From assembly GCA_026417715.1 (NCBI GenBank), contig JAOACU010000035.1, positions 1 to 15,199 of the forward strand: a stretch of DNA of 15,199 nucleotides, written 5' to 3'. The notes under the pieces are model-generated. The model made no database searches and was not told where the DNA came from. It was given only the letters and a program-made list of their open reading frames with translations. Below, piece by piece: positions 5,417 through 12,127 of the stretch. Numbering within the stretch: the stretch's first letter is position 1; every line of letters starts with the position of its first letter. Source of the DNA: Anaerolineae bacterium. GTDB taxonomy: Bacteria > Chloroflexota > Anaerolineae > UBA4142. The translations under genes and the position numbers were made by a program.

Positions 5417-6590
5417 GGAATTCGAGACTTTTCGCAAACACGTCAAAGACGCGCTGGAACATCTGGACGATGCCGCGCATTTGCAAACCCATCCGCTCCT
5501 TGCCTACCTGCGCGAAACGACCGCCGATGGACAACTGACGCGCGCGCAACGCTTGCGCGCGTGGTTGAAGAACGCCATCGAGCAACTCAAGCCCGCGCCC
5601 GATTTGCCCTCCCACGCGCCCGAGTGGCGCGGCTATCTCGCGCTGCGCTATCGCTATGTGCAACGGATGAATCCGCTGAACATCGAAAGCGAGTTGGGCA
5701 TTAGCGAGCGTCAATTCTATCGCGAATTGAACAAGGGCTTGGAGGCACTTGCCGCGTTGCTGTGGGAAAGCGCGCAAGCCAATCGTTGCGCGTCGTCGAG
5801 TGAGACCCAAGTTTTGGAAAATGAACTGAGCCAATGGAATCTCACACGCCAACCGTGCAGTCTCCATACTTTGCTTGCCGATACGTTGGCAACGCTCGCG
5901 CCGTTGATCGAGAATCATCGCATCCAAGTCATCAGTGAAGTGGACACGGACTTGCCCGATATTTTTGTGGATGCGACGTTGACGCGCCAAGCGTTACTCA
6001 ACACCTTGCGCCTTGCGATTCAACACGCGCGCCCGCGCGTCAAGATACGCGCGCAAGCAGAGGAGAAATGTCTGCGCGTGGTGATTGAAGTGGAACCAGC
6101 AAAACTGTTGGCTGATGGAGAGGACTGGCACAACGCGCAGTTACTTTTCAACGCACAAGGGGGAACACTCGAAATCAACGCAGCGGGGCAGGTGATTATT
6201 CGCTTGCCGCGTGTGATGCCGACGCGCGTTCTCGTCGTGGATGACAATCCCGCGATTCAGCAACTCTTTGAACGCTACTTGGCACCGCAACAGTACGAGG
6301 TCATTCACGCGCGTAGCGGGAGTGAGGCATTACGCTTGGCAGAGGAAATCCAACCGCACATCATCACGTTGGATGTGATGATGCCGACGATGGATGGCTG
6401 GCAAGTTTTGCGCGCGCTCAAACAAAATCCAACGACGACGCACATTCCGATCGTTGTCTGCTCGGTGTTGAACGAACCCGAAATCGCGCTGTCGCTCGGC
6501 GCGCGCGCGTATCTCAAGAAACCGATTGATCGGCTGACACTGGTGGAGACACTGACACAGGTGTTGGCGGGCGCGGCGGCAACGCGCTAA
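5415..6590 (+). CDS. Receiver-domain protein with HTH-like segment and degenerate kinase ATPase fold
   Basis: This is a 391-aa signalling protein. Residues 268-385 are a CheY-like receiver: acidic pair Asp276/Asp277 (VLVVDDNPAI), phosphoacceptor Asp320 (LDVMMPTMDGW), Ser350 and Lys369 (YLKKP), all intact. Residues 76-117 contain a short HTH-like stretch (IESELGISERQFYRELNKGL). Residues 148-267 resemble a histidine-kinase ATPase domain with its motifs eroded: the N-box core reads LLNTLRLAIQHA where active kinases have N before A. No DxGxG box is visible, and the end (AQGGTLEINAAG, then VIIRLP) mirrors the usual ATPase C terminus. No phosphorylatable His motif is seen. The ATG at 5415 has no Shine-Dalgarno sequence, but a stop at 5343 in frame leaves it as the only ATG. 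It is divergent from the pectin operon and overlaps the 3' end of the hybrid kinase gene. It may be a regulator of that operon, which is inference. Confidence 0.85.
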   Translation: MEFETFRKHVKDALEHLDDAAHLQTHPLLAYLRETTADGQLTRAQRLRAWLKNAIEQLKPAPDLPSHAPEWRGYLALRYRYVQRMNPLNIESELGISERQFYRELNKGLEALAALLWESAQANRCASSSETQVLENELSQWNLTRQPCSLHTLLADTLATLAPLIENHRIQVISEVDTDLPDIFVDATLTRQALLNTLRLAIQHARPRVKIRAQAEEKCLRVVIEVEPAKLLADGEDWHNAQLLFNAQGGTLEINAAGQVIIRLPRVMPTRVLVVDDNPAIQQLFERYLAPQQYEVIHARSGSEALRLAEEIQPHIITLDVMMPTMDGWQVLRALKQNPTTTHIPIVVCSVLNEPEIALSLGARAYLKKPIDRLTLVETLTQVLAGAAATR

Positions 6591-8694
6591 TCAGCGCTTG
6601 CACCAACGTCAGCGTCTCGGAAATCGTTCCGCTCTGTGTGCGCGCGAGTTGCACAAACAATCCACGCGTCGTTTGCATCGTTTCGGGATACATTGCACTG
6701 ATGACAATGACAGGAATGCGCGCGAGTTGCGGTGACTCTTTCATCGCGCGCAACACGGCAAGACCGTCCACTTCGGGCATCAACAAATCGAGCAAGACCA
6801 AATCCACCGTTTGACTGTGCATCCGTTCGAGCGCGTCCTTGCCGCCGAATGCGCGAATCGGGTGGTACGCTTCGCCTGCCGATTGGAGCATTCGGCAGAA
6901 CAAATCCACCAATTGCGGATCGTCATCTACAACGAGTACCTCACGAATCGGTTGATCGAGTGCGGCAATCGCGTCGAGCAATTCGTCGCGCGACACCGGC
7001 TTGAGCAAGAAATTGGCAATGCCCAACGCCTGCGCGGTTTGCAAACTACTCGGCAACGCGACAAAGATGACCGGCAAATCGGAGGGCGCGGCGGCTTGCC
7101 ATTCCGCGCGTTCGCTCGAATCCACCAACAACGCCAACGGTTGATGCTCGGATACCAGTGGCATCACCGCATCTTTCGACTTGACTTCGACCAAATCATA
7201 ACCACTCAATTGCCGTCGCAAGTGTCGCAACAAGATGGGATCGGGTTCAAACACCAACACGGTTTTACGATACGACGGCACTCGATAACTGCCCACGCGT
7301 TCGACGCGCATCATTTGTGGCTCGAAAGGCAAGGGGAAATAAAACGTCGAGCCGATCCCTACGCGACTCTCCAACCACATTTGCCCACCGTGCAATTCAA
7401 CGAGACGTTTGCTCAACGGCACACCCAAGCCAGTCCCTTCGTGTTGACGCGTCGTCGAACCGTCCACCTGCCCAAAGTCCTCGAACACTTTGGGTACATC
7501 TTCGGGCGCGATGCCAATTCCTGTATCCGCAACCGCGACCCGAATCACATCATCCATTCGGCGCGCGGAAATCGTCACACCGCCTTGATGCGTAAAGCGA
7601 CTCGCGTTCGTCAGGAGATTGATCAACACCTGACGAATGCGAACCGCGTCAATGCGCACGCGCGGCAAGTTTGGTTCGACCTCCACTTTCAAGAACAAAT
7701 TTTTGGCGCGATACAAATTGCCCACCACACTGATTGCATCTTCGATGACCGTGCGAATCTCCGTTTCGGTGAATGTCAAACCGAGTTTGCGCGCGTCGAG
7801 CGCGGAAAGATCGAGCACATCATCAATCAACGCGGCAAGATGCCGACTACTCTGATAAATCTGTTCAATGTCTGCCGACAATTCCGGCGTCCACGTCACG
7901 CCCGCGTACGTTTCGGGCGCGTTCGCCATCGTTTCGCTGAAACCGACGATGATGTTGATCGGCGTACGCAATTCGTGGCTCACATTCGCGGCGAACTCGG
8001 CTTTGGCGCGGCGCGCCGCTTCTGCCGCGCTCTGCGCCTCGATGAGCGCGTAATTCATCTTTTCGATGCGAATGTACGCGTCCTCCAACATTTTGAGTGT
8101 GCTGGCTAACGACGCGCGTTCATCGCGCAATTGTTCCAGCAATGTGCTGGCGCGCGTGTAACTGTTGTGCATCCAATCGAGCGCGAGATGCATCTGCCGC
8201 GAGCCGATCCACGCTGCGCACGCGGTCAGCCACGTCAACACGAGCGGCGCGGTGAGTTGCTCATCGAGCCAGTCCACGTTTTGCGTGCGCGCGACGATTA
8301 GCATCAGCGCGCTGGCGAGTCCCGCCACGACAAAGACATTGAGCGTGGACACGAGCAAACTCGACACGACGACCACCACCGGGAAAAAGAATTGTGCCGC
8401 GCTCGCGGGAAACGCCAACTTTTGAAACGCAATCGCCAGCATCAACGAGCCGAGTAAACACACCAACGCCGCGCGCAAATTCTTTTCGCGCAACCACACA
8501 CTCAGCAGCGCGCCTGCGCCTAGCACGAACGGCGTCAGCGAATATTGAGGGTGTTCGTACACCGCAATCAACATTCCCCACGCGATTACGATCAACACCG
8601 CGCTGATTTCCCCAATCGTACCACGCCGCAGTTCCGCCAAGTCACCGGACTCGAACGGCTCTGCCATCCGTTGCCACAACTGTTTCGCTATCAT
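6514..8694 (-). CDS. Membrane-bound hybrid histidine kinase with two C-terminal receiver domains
   Basis: This sensor kinase has 726 aa counted from the ATG at 8694, chosen because GAGGTG lies six bases upstream; GTG 8703 and ATG 8700 are alternatives. Residues 27-167 hold about six hydrophobic segments without a large external loop, so the stimulus is probably sensed in the membrane. A coiled-coil follows (about 180-235). The HisKA box has His240 in SHELRTP. The ATPase domain shows the N-box (INLLTNASRF, Asn363), DTGIGI (Asp390) and GTGLG (420-424). Receiver 1 (about 479-577) keeps Asp525 and Lys565 but is weak elsewhere. Receiver 2 (from 586) has Asp590-592 and phosphoacceptor Asp636 (LLDLLMPEVDG), but its end runs into FVQLARTQSGTISETLTLVQAL in place of the usual Lys-Pro. 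A Pro/Ser/Val-rich tail overlaps the receiver gene on the other strand by 77 bp. The likely partner is that receiver protein. Confidence 0.95.
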   Translation of the reverse strand: MIAKQLWQRMAEPFESGDLAELRRGTIGEISAVLIVIAWGMLIAVYEHPQYSLTPFVLGAGALLSVWLREKNLRAALVCLLGSLMLAIAFQKLAFPASAAQFFFPVVVVVSSLLVSTLNVFVVAGLASALMLIVARTQNVDWLDEQLTAPLVLTWLTACAAWIGSRQMHLALDWMHNSYTRASTLLEQLRDERASLASTLKMLEDAYIRIEKMNYALIEAQSAAEAARRAKAEFAANVSHELRTPINIIVGFSETMANAPETYAGVTWTPELSADIEQIYQSSRHLAALIDDVLDLSALDARKLGLTFTETEIRTVIEDAISVVGNLYRAKNLFLKVEVEPNLPRVRIDAVRIRQVLINLLTNASRFTHQGGVTISARRMDDVIRVAVADTGIGIAPEDVPKVFEDFGQVDGSTTRQHEGTGLGVPLSKRLVELHGGQMWLESRVGIGSTFYFPLPFEPQMMRVERVGSYRVPSYRKTVLVFEPDPILLRHLRRQLSGYDLVEVKSKDAVMPLVSEHQPLALLVDSSERAEWQAAAPSDLPVIFVALPSSLQTAQALGIANFLLKPVSRDELLDAIAALDQPIREVLVVDDDPQLVDLFCRMLQSAGEAYHPIRAFGGKDALERMHSQTVDLVLLDLLMPEVDGLAVLRAMKESPQLARIPVIVISAMYPETMQTTRGLFVQLARTQSGTISETLTLVQALISALPPRPPTPVSVSPPVSADQSVS

Positions 8695-8826
8695 CGTCAT
8701 CACCTCGCGAGCACTTTAACGCAAATCGCGCCAGAGAGCAAGTCGGGGCAAGTCGGCGACTCGCTTCCACTTTGTGGAGCTCGTCTCAATGACGGGTTCG
8801 CCACGAGATTCGTTGCCAAGCAAGGT

Positions 8827-8854
8827 TTGTGATTTCCTCTTTCTGTGGTAAAAT
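8827..8854 (+). promoter_or_regulatory. Promoter candidate for the phosphoesterase-hisS operon
   Basis: TTGTGA (8827-8832), a 16-base spacer and TAAAAT (8849-8854), with a TGG before the -10 box that fits an extended -10 element. The predicted start near 8861 gives a leader of about 155 bases that contains the 17-bp hairpin. Confidence 0.5.
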
Positions 8855-8918
8855 CATCGTAGAAACTGCCTCACCGAATGGGGAACGAATAAACGAATGC
8901 GCTCGTGGGCAGAAAGAG

Positions 8919-8957
8919 TTTAGACCTCACAGGTCTTGGAGACCTGTGAGGTCTAAA
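8919..8957. repeat. Perfect 17-bp inverted repeat in the leader of the hisS operon
   Basis: TTTAGACCTCACAGGTC, the loop TTGGA and the exact reverse complement. It resembles a dispersed Chloroflexota palindrome family. No T-run follows on the plus strand (after the right arm comes TCAACCCG), so it is unlikely to be an intrinsic terminator, although it would fold strongly in the leader RNA. Confidence 0.85.
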
Positions 8958-9014
8958 TCAACCCGTTACCGTTTTCTACTCATAGAGCGTTCCAAAAATC
9001 TCAATACCTAAATT

Positions 9015-9746
9015 ATGCGAATCCTCCTCCTCTCCGATATTCACGCCAACCTCGTTGCGCTGGAAACTGTCCTGCGCAACGCGGGTGATTTCGATCAAAT
9101 CTGGTGCTTGGGCGATGTCGTTGGTTACGGTCCCGATCCCAACGAATGCATCAAAACACTACGCGCCTACAACAATCTAGTGTGCGTGGCAGGGAATCAC
9201 GATTGGGCAGTCCTCGACAAAGTGGATTTGGAAGAATTCAATCCCGATGCGCGCCGCGCGGTACTCTGGACACGCGATCAACTGGACATCCAGAATCTCG
9301 ATTGGTTACATTCCTTACCTGATTCTTTCCGAACGGATCATTTTACTTTGACTCACGGCAGTCCGCGCTATCCGATTTGGGAGTATGTGCTCACCCCTGC
9401 AACGGCACGCGTCAACTTTGAATACTTGGACACGCCGATTGGCTTCATCGGTCATACGCACGTACCCGTGATCTATCGCTATCACGATGACGATGACACG
9501 GTCACGGCTGAACCACTGCCCGAAGACATTCCTGTCCCGCTCGATAACAGTCGTTTGATGATCAACCCTGGTAGCGTCGGGCAACCGCGCGATGGCGATG
9601 CGCGCGCCGCGTTTGCGATCCTCGATTTCGATACGATGACTCTGATGCATCATCGCATCGAGTACAACATTCTCGCGACACAACTCAAGATGGGTCAAGC
9701 CAATTTGCCGATGCGTTTGATTACACGCCTGAGTTACGGATGGTAG
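9015..9746 (+). CDS. Calcineurin-like metallophosphoesterase (YfcE/MJ0936-type)
   Basis: This is a 243-aa two-metal phosphoesterase, cytoplasmic, probably a phosphodiesterase; the substrate is unknown. All metal-binding motifs are present: Asp8 and His10 (SDIHAN), Asp34 (LGDVVGYGPDP), Asn61/His62 (AGNHDW), His114 (LTHGSP) and His147/His149 (GHTHVP), followed by NPGSVGQPRDGD, which is typical of this subfamily. Length is usual for this group. The ATG at 9015 lacks a clear Shine-Dalgarno sequence. Its stop overlaps the first codons of hisS, so the two are translated from one mRNA. The link to aminoacylation is only positional; this family includes enzymes acting on nucleotides and phosphodiesters, but nothing here identifies the substrate. 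Confidence 0.93.
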   Translation: MRILLLSDIHANLVALETVLRNAGDFDQIWCLGDVVGYGPDPNECIKTLRAYNNLVCVAGNHDWAVLDKVDLEEFNPDARRAVLWTRDQLDIQNLDWLHSLPDSFRTDHFTLTHGSPRYPIWEYVLTPATARVNFEYLDTPIGFIGHTHVPVIYRYHDDDDTVTAEPLPEDIPVPLDNSRLMINPGSVGQPRDGDARAAFAILDFDTMTLMHHRIEYNILATQLKMGQANLPMRLITRLSYGW

Positions 9747-11083
9747 ATATGCCCACTCCGATTACCCCTCGTCTGCCGCGCGGGATGCGCGATATTCTCC
9801 CACAAAAAATGTTGCAACGCCAATACGTGATTGGCGAAATCGAAAAAATTTTTCAGCGCTTTGGTTTCGAGCCACTGCAAACGCCGGTGTTGGAACTGCG
9901 CGAAACGTTGATGGGCAAGTATGGTGAAGACGCGGAAAAACTGATTTACGATGCCAAGCACCGCGAGGGCAAAGAGGAACTTGCTCTGCGCTACGATCTC
10001 ACTGTTCCACTCACGCGCGTCGTCGCGATGTATCCCGATTTGGTCAAGCCCTTCAAGCGGTATCAGATTGCGCCGGTGTGGCGCGCCGAACGTCCTCAAA
10101 AAGGACGCTATCGCGAATTCTACCAATGCGATGCCGACATCGTTGGTAGTGCTTCGATGCTTGCCGACGCGGAAATTATCACGATGATTTACACGGTGCT
10201 GCGCGCGCTCGGTTTTCAGAACTTTGTCACCAAAATCAACAACCGCAAAATCTTGACGGGCATTGGTCAGTATGCCGGCGTATCCGATGAACTACTCGGC
10301 GGCTTGTATCGCGCGATTGACAAGTTGGAAAAAATCGGTGTGGACGGTGTGCGCGAAGAGATGCAACGTAATGCCATTCCCACGCCAGTTGTGGACAAGA
10401 TCATTGATTTGATTTCGCTCCCCTCGAATGCGATCAGCGAACTGTATGAACGTTTGGGAGACATTCCGATCGCGCGCGAGGGTTTGGATGAACTCACTCA
10501 ACTTGCGACGTTTCTGGCTGATGCCGGCGTGCCACACACGCACTATCAATTCGATTTTGCAATGGTGCGTGGACTGGCATACTATACGGGTCCCATCTAC
10601 GAGACTGTCGTCACCGAGCCGAAAATCGGCTCGCTCACTGGCGGCGGTCGCTACGACAATCTGGTCGGCTTGTTCAGCAAACACTCGTTGCCCACGACGG
10701 GCACCTCGTTCGGCATCGAACGCATTATTGACGTGATGGATGAACTGGCGATGTACCCCGCGAGTATCGGCAAGACGGTGACGCAGGTCTTGGTCACGGT
10801 GTTCAATGCCGAGTTGGTGGGCGTATCGTTGCGCGTGACTAATCTGTTGCGCGCGGCGGGCATCAACACCGAACTCGCGCTCGCGGGTGAAGGACTCGGC
10901 AAGCAATTAAAATATGCCGCCGCCAAAGCGATTCCGTTTACCGTCATCATCGGACCCGATGAGAACGCGGCACAGCAAGCCACCTTGCGCGATATGACGA
11001 CGGGAGAACAGAGCGTTGTCGCGCAAACAGAACTCGCGAATGTACTGTACGCAAAATTGCATAAGAATACGCAGACAACCTGA
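9740..11083 (+). CDS. hisS: Histidine--tRNA ligase
   Basis: Cytoplasmic class II aminoacyl-tRNA synthetase that charges tRNA-His, 447 aa, slightly longer than the common bacterial form. Visible parts are the N-terminal PRGMRDILP signature, motif 1 (about 41-52, FGFEPLQTPVLE), motif 2 with the catalytic Arg (RAERPQKGRYREFYQCDAD, 115-133), the histidine-specific loop RGLAYYTG (277-284), GGGRYDNL (301-308), motif 3 (GTSFGIERI, 321-329) and an anticodon-binding HGTP domain (347-440). The motifs RYDLTVPLTR, FYQCDADIVG and YYTGPIYE are closer to the eukaryote-like/Bacteroidota version than to the Escherichia coli type. The histidine loop has Ala where RGLDYY is usual. The ATG at 9740 overlaps the upstream stop (ATGGTAG); an ATG at 9749 is also possible. 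Confidence 0.97.
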   Translation: MVDMPTPITPRLPRGMRDILPQKMLQRQYVIGEIEKIFQRFGFEPLQTPVLELRETLMGKYGEDAEKLIYDAKHREGKEELALRYDLTVPLTRVVAMYPDLVKPFKRYQIAPVWRAERPQKGRYREFYQCDADIVGSASMLADAEIITMIYTVLRALGFQNFVTKINNRKILTGIGQYAGVSDELLGGLYRAIDKLEKIGVDGVREEMQRNAIPTPVVDKIIDLISLPSNAISELYERLGDIPIAREGLDELTQLATFLADAGVPHTHYQFDFAMVRGLAYYTGPIYETVVTEPKIGSLTGGGRYDNLVGLFSKHSLPTTGTSFGIERIIDVMDELAMYPASIGKTVTQVLVTVFNAELVGVSLRVTNLLRAAGINTELALAGEGLGKQLKYAAAKAIPFTVIIGPDENAAQQATLRDMTTGEQSVVAQTELANVLYAKLHKNTQTT

Positions 11084-11104
11084 TAGACTTGACGAGGAGA
11101 CAGA

Positions 11105-11518
11105 ATGCAGGAACTGATTCAACTCACTGAAGACCTGTTGACGGGCATGCCTGAGATGGATGCCCAACATCGTACCCTTGTTGATTTGATTAATGAAACC
11201 TATAAATCTTTGCGCGAGGGAAACCGCGAAGCCGCAAGAGAAAAGTTTATGAACGGTGTCGGGGCGTACGTTAACTTTCACTTGCGTTCCGAAGAAGAGT
11301 TTCTACGTCGGATTGAATTCCCCGACTATGAACTCCACAAGCAAATACACGCAAACTTTGAAAAACAGGTTCTCAAGTGGGTAGAAGAAGCAAAACAGGG
11401 CGATGAACGTATCTTGCGGCAAGTGAACGCTCTGGTGTGGGCATGGTTTCTTCGCCACATCGCTGTAAAAGATAAAGCGTATGGTGAGTATTATCGCCAA
11501 CACGCCCAACCGCATTAG
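11105..11518 (+). CDS. Bacteriohemerythrin
   Basis: A 137-aa single-domain, non-haem di-iron oxygen-binding protein of the cytoplasm. All seven iron ligands can be placed: His22 (MDAQHRTL), His59 and Glu63 (NFHLRSEEEF), His78 and His82 (ELHKQIHANF), and His118 and Asp123 (RHIAVKDKAY). Length and four-helix spacing are typical. Likely roles are oxygen sensing, storage or detoxification, as in many bacteria living with fluctuating oxygen. The ATG follows GAGGAG by five bases. It begins 21 bp after the hisS stop, so it is probably on the same mRNA, although no functional link with hisS is obvious. There is no signal peptide and no fused signalling domain. Confidence 0.95.
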   Translation: MQELIQLTEDLLTGMPEMDAQHRTLVDLINETYKSLREGNREAAREKFMNGVGAYVNFHLRSEEEFLRRIEFPDYELHKQIHANFEKQVLKWVEEAKQGDERILRQVNALVWAWFLRHIAVKDKAYGEYYRQHAQPH

Positions 11519-11645
11519 CGGCTTGTCTGATCGTGTAGTCGCCAATACCGATTTGGCATCGTGGCACTGCTGGTGCAAAGTCTATTGACAAGCGAATCAA
11601 TCTTGTGGTGAGCGAAGCGAATCCATCGCCGCAACAACAACTCGA

Positions 11646-11687
11646 AGCCCGCCTTCGCGGGCTAAACAAGCCGCCGAAGGGCGGCTT
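11646..11687. repeat. Two adjacent GC-rich hairpins downstream of the hemerythrin gene
   Basis: Hairpin 1 (11646-11663) pairs AGCCCGC with GCGGGCT around CTTC. Hairpin 2 (11668-11687) pairs AAGCCGCC with GGCGGCTT around GAAG. Four bases separate them. Neither is followed by a T-run, so they may be 3'-end stabilisers, weak terminators of the hisS-hemerythrin mRNA, or copies of a REP-like element. The rest of the 268-bp spacer shows no gene. Confidence 0.7.
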
Positions 11688-11745
11688 CGGGTGGTGGTCG
11701 CGGTGACTTCGAGTCGCCAACACGGCACCCAGCGTGGCGTCAAAA

Positions 11746-11773
11746 TTGACAGGCATCGCAATTCGATTATAAT
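11746..11773 (+). promoter_or_regulatory. Perfect-consensus promoter of tRNA-Leu
   Basis: TTGACA (11746-11751), a 16-base spacer and TATAAT (11768-11773). The predicted start near 11780 is only about seven bases before the mature tRNA end at 11787, as expected for a strong stable-RNA promoter with a very short leader. Confidence 0.85.
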
Positions 11774-11786
11774 ATAAGTGAAAAAT

Positions 11787-11869
11787 GCCCCGGTGGCGGA
11801 ATTGGCATACGCGGCAGTTTGAGGGGCTGTGCCCGTAAGGGCGTGAGAGTTCAAGTCTCTCCCGGGGCA
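11787..11869 (+). tRNA. tRNA-Leu (anticodon GAG)
   Basis: A complete 83-base class II tRNA. The acceptor stem is GCCCCGG / CCGGGGC with discriminator A at 11869. The D arm is GGCGGAATTGGCATACGCG, as in bacterial leucine tRNAs. The anticodon stem GCAGT / GCTGT has two G-U pairs and the loop TTGAGGG, giving anticodon GAG for CUC/CUU codons. A long variable arm (GCCCGTAAGGGC) and T arm GAGAG-TTCAAGT-CTCTC follow. The 3' CCA is not encoded (CTT follows), so it must be added by the nucleotidyltransferase. Confidence 0.97.
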
Positions 11870-11907
11870 CTTGATCATATCAGAATCGAGACGCCGAACG
11901 AGCGTCC

Positions 11908-11951
11908 GCAAAAATCGTCACTTGGCGTATCGCTCAAGCGACGATTTTTGC
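11908..11951 (+). terminator. Probable tRNA-Leu terminator
   Basis: A perfect 12-bp inverted repeat (GCAAAAATCGTC / GACGATTTTTGC) surrounds a 20-base loop that can add a CTTG/CAAG stem. The right arm contains TTTTT and is followed by TTTG, so transcripts from tRNA-Leu could end here. It is nearly symmetric and could also work on the opposite strand. Confidence 0.65.
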
Positions 11952-11972
11952 TTTGTGGTGCGTATGAAACCA

Positions 11973-12079
11973 ACGACGGGCAAGGTGAGTACCTCACCGT
12001 ACGCAGATGTAGGACAAGTTTGCAAACCTGTCCTACAACCTGCGTTAACATCAGTGAGTAAAACAACCTTGCCCGTCGT
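11973..12079. repeat. 107-bp four-level nested inverted repeat
   Basis: Stems lie on a single axis. The outer 14-bp perfect pair is ACGACGGGCAAGGT (11973-11986) with its complement at 12066-12079. Inside, CTCAC (11993-11997) pairs with GTGAG (12054-12058), and ACGCAG (12001-12006) pairs with CTGCGT (12040-12045). The core is the palindrome at 12009-12036. TTTT follows at 12081-12084, so the plus-strand RNA would look like a terminator. It lies between tRNA-Leu and the convergent helicase gene. It contains no ORF worth calling. It could be a small non-autonomous repeat element, a terminator or a structured RNA. Confidence 0.75.
12009..12036. repeat. Near-perfect 28-bp palindrome GTAGGACAAGTTTG.., intact copy
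   Basis: The left half GTAGGACAAGTTTG and the right half CAAACCTGTCCTAC are reverse complements except for one A-C mismatch. It shares its first 14 bases with the degenerate copy at 1324-1348. Two copies more than 10 kb apart in unrelated contexts point to a dispersed repeat family. Confidence 0.75.
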
Positions 12080-12127
12080 CTTTTGAGGTGAATACCGTGA
12101 ATCGTTATGACGGCGGCGATGGACGCG

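Larger units (their letters stand above)
8704..9014. other. Divergent intergenic region between the kinase and the phosphoesterase-hisS operon
   Basis: No gene is supported in these 311 bases. The left part (8704-8825) has only the ribosome binding site of the minus-strand kinase; no convincing minus-strand promoter was seen. The right part contains a plus-strand promoter candidate (8827-8854) and a perfect hairpin repeat (8919-8957). I looked for T-box features because hisS lies downstream and found neither the conserved T-box sequence nor a terminator/antiterminator pair. Confidence 0.6.

Noticed and set aside
6811..8109. Long plus-strand open frame (432 codons) inside the hybrid kinase gene
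   Set aside because: It is antisense to HisKA, ATPase and receiver motifs with full family agreement, and its translation shows no recognisable domain. It is a by-product of GC-rich codon bias.
8704..8830. Minus-strand promoter for the hybrid kinase (TTGCTC / TTAAAG)
   Set aside because: Matches to both consensus boxes are weak (three of six at -10), so it is not supported.
8861..9014. T-box riboswitch in the hisS operon leader
   Set aside because: No conserved T-box sequence and no terminator/antiterminator pair; only one perfect palindrome is present.
11857..11869. Phage or island attachment site at the tRNA-Leu 3' end
   Set aside because: No second copy of the tRNA 3' end was found elsewhere in the window and no integrase gene is present.
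11973..12079. Retron-like msr-msd RNA
   Set aside because: No reverse transcriptase gene is present in the window; nested stems alone are not enough.
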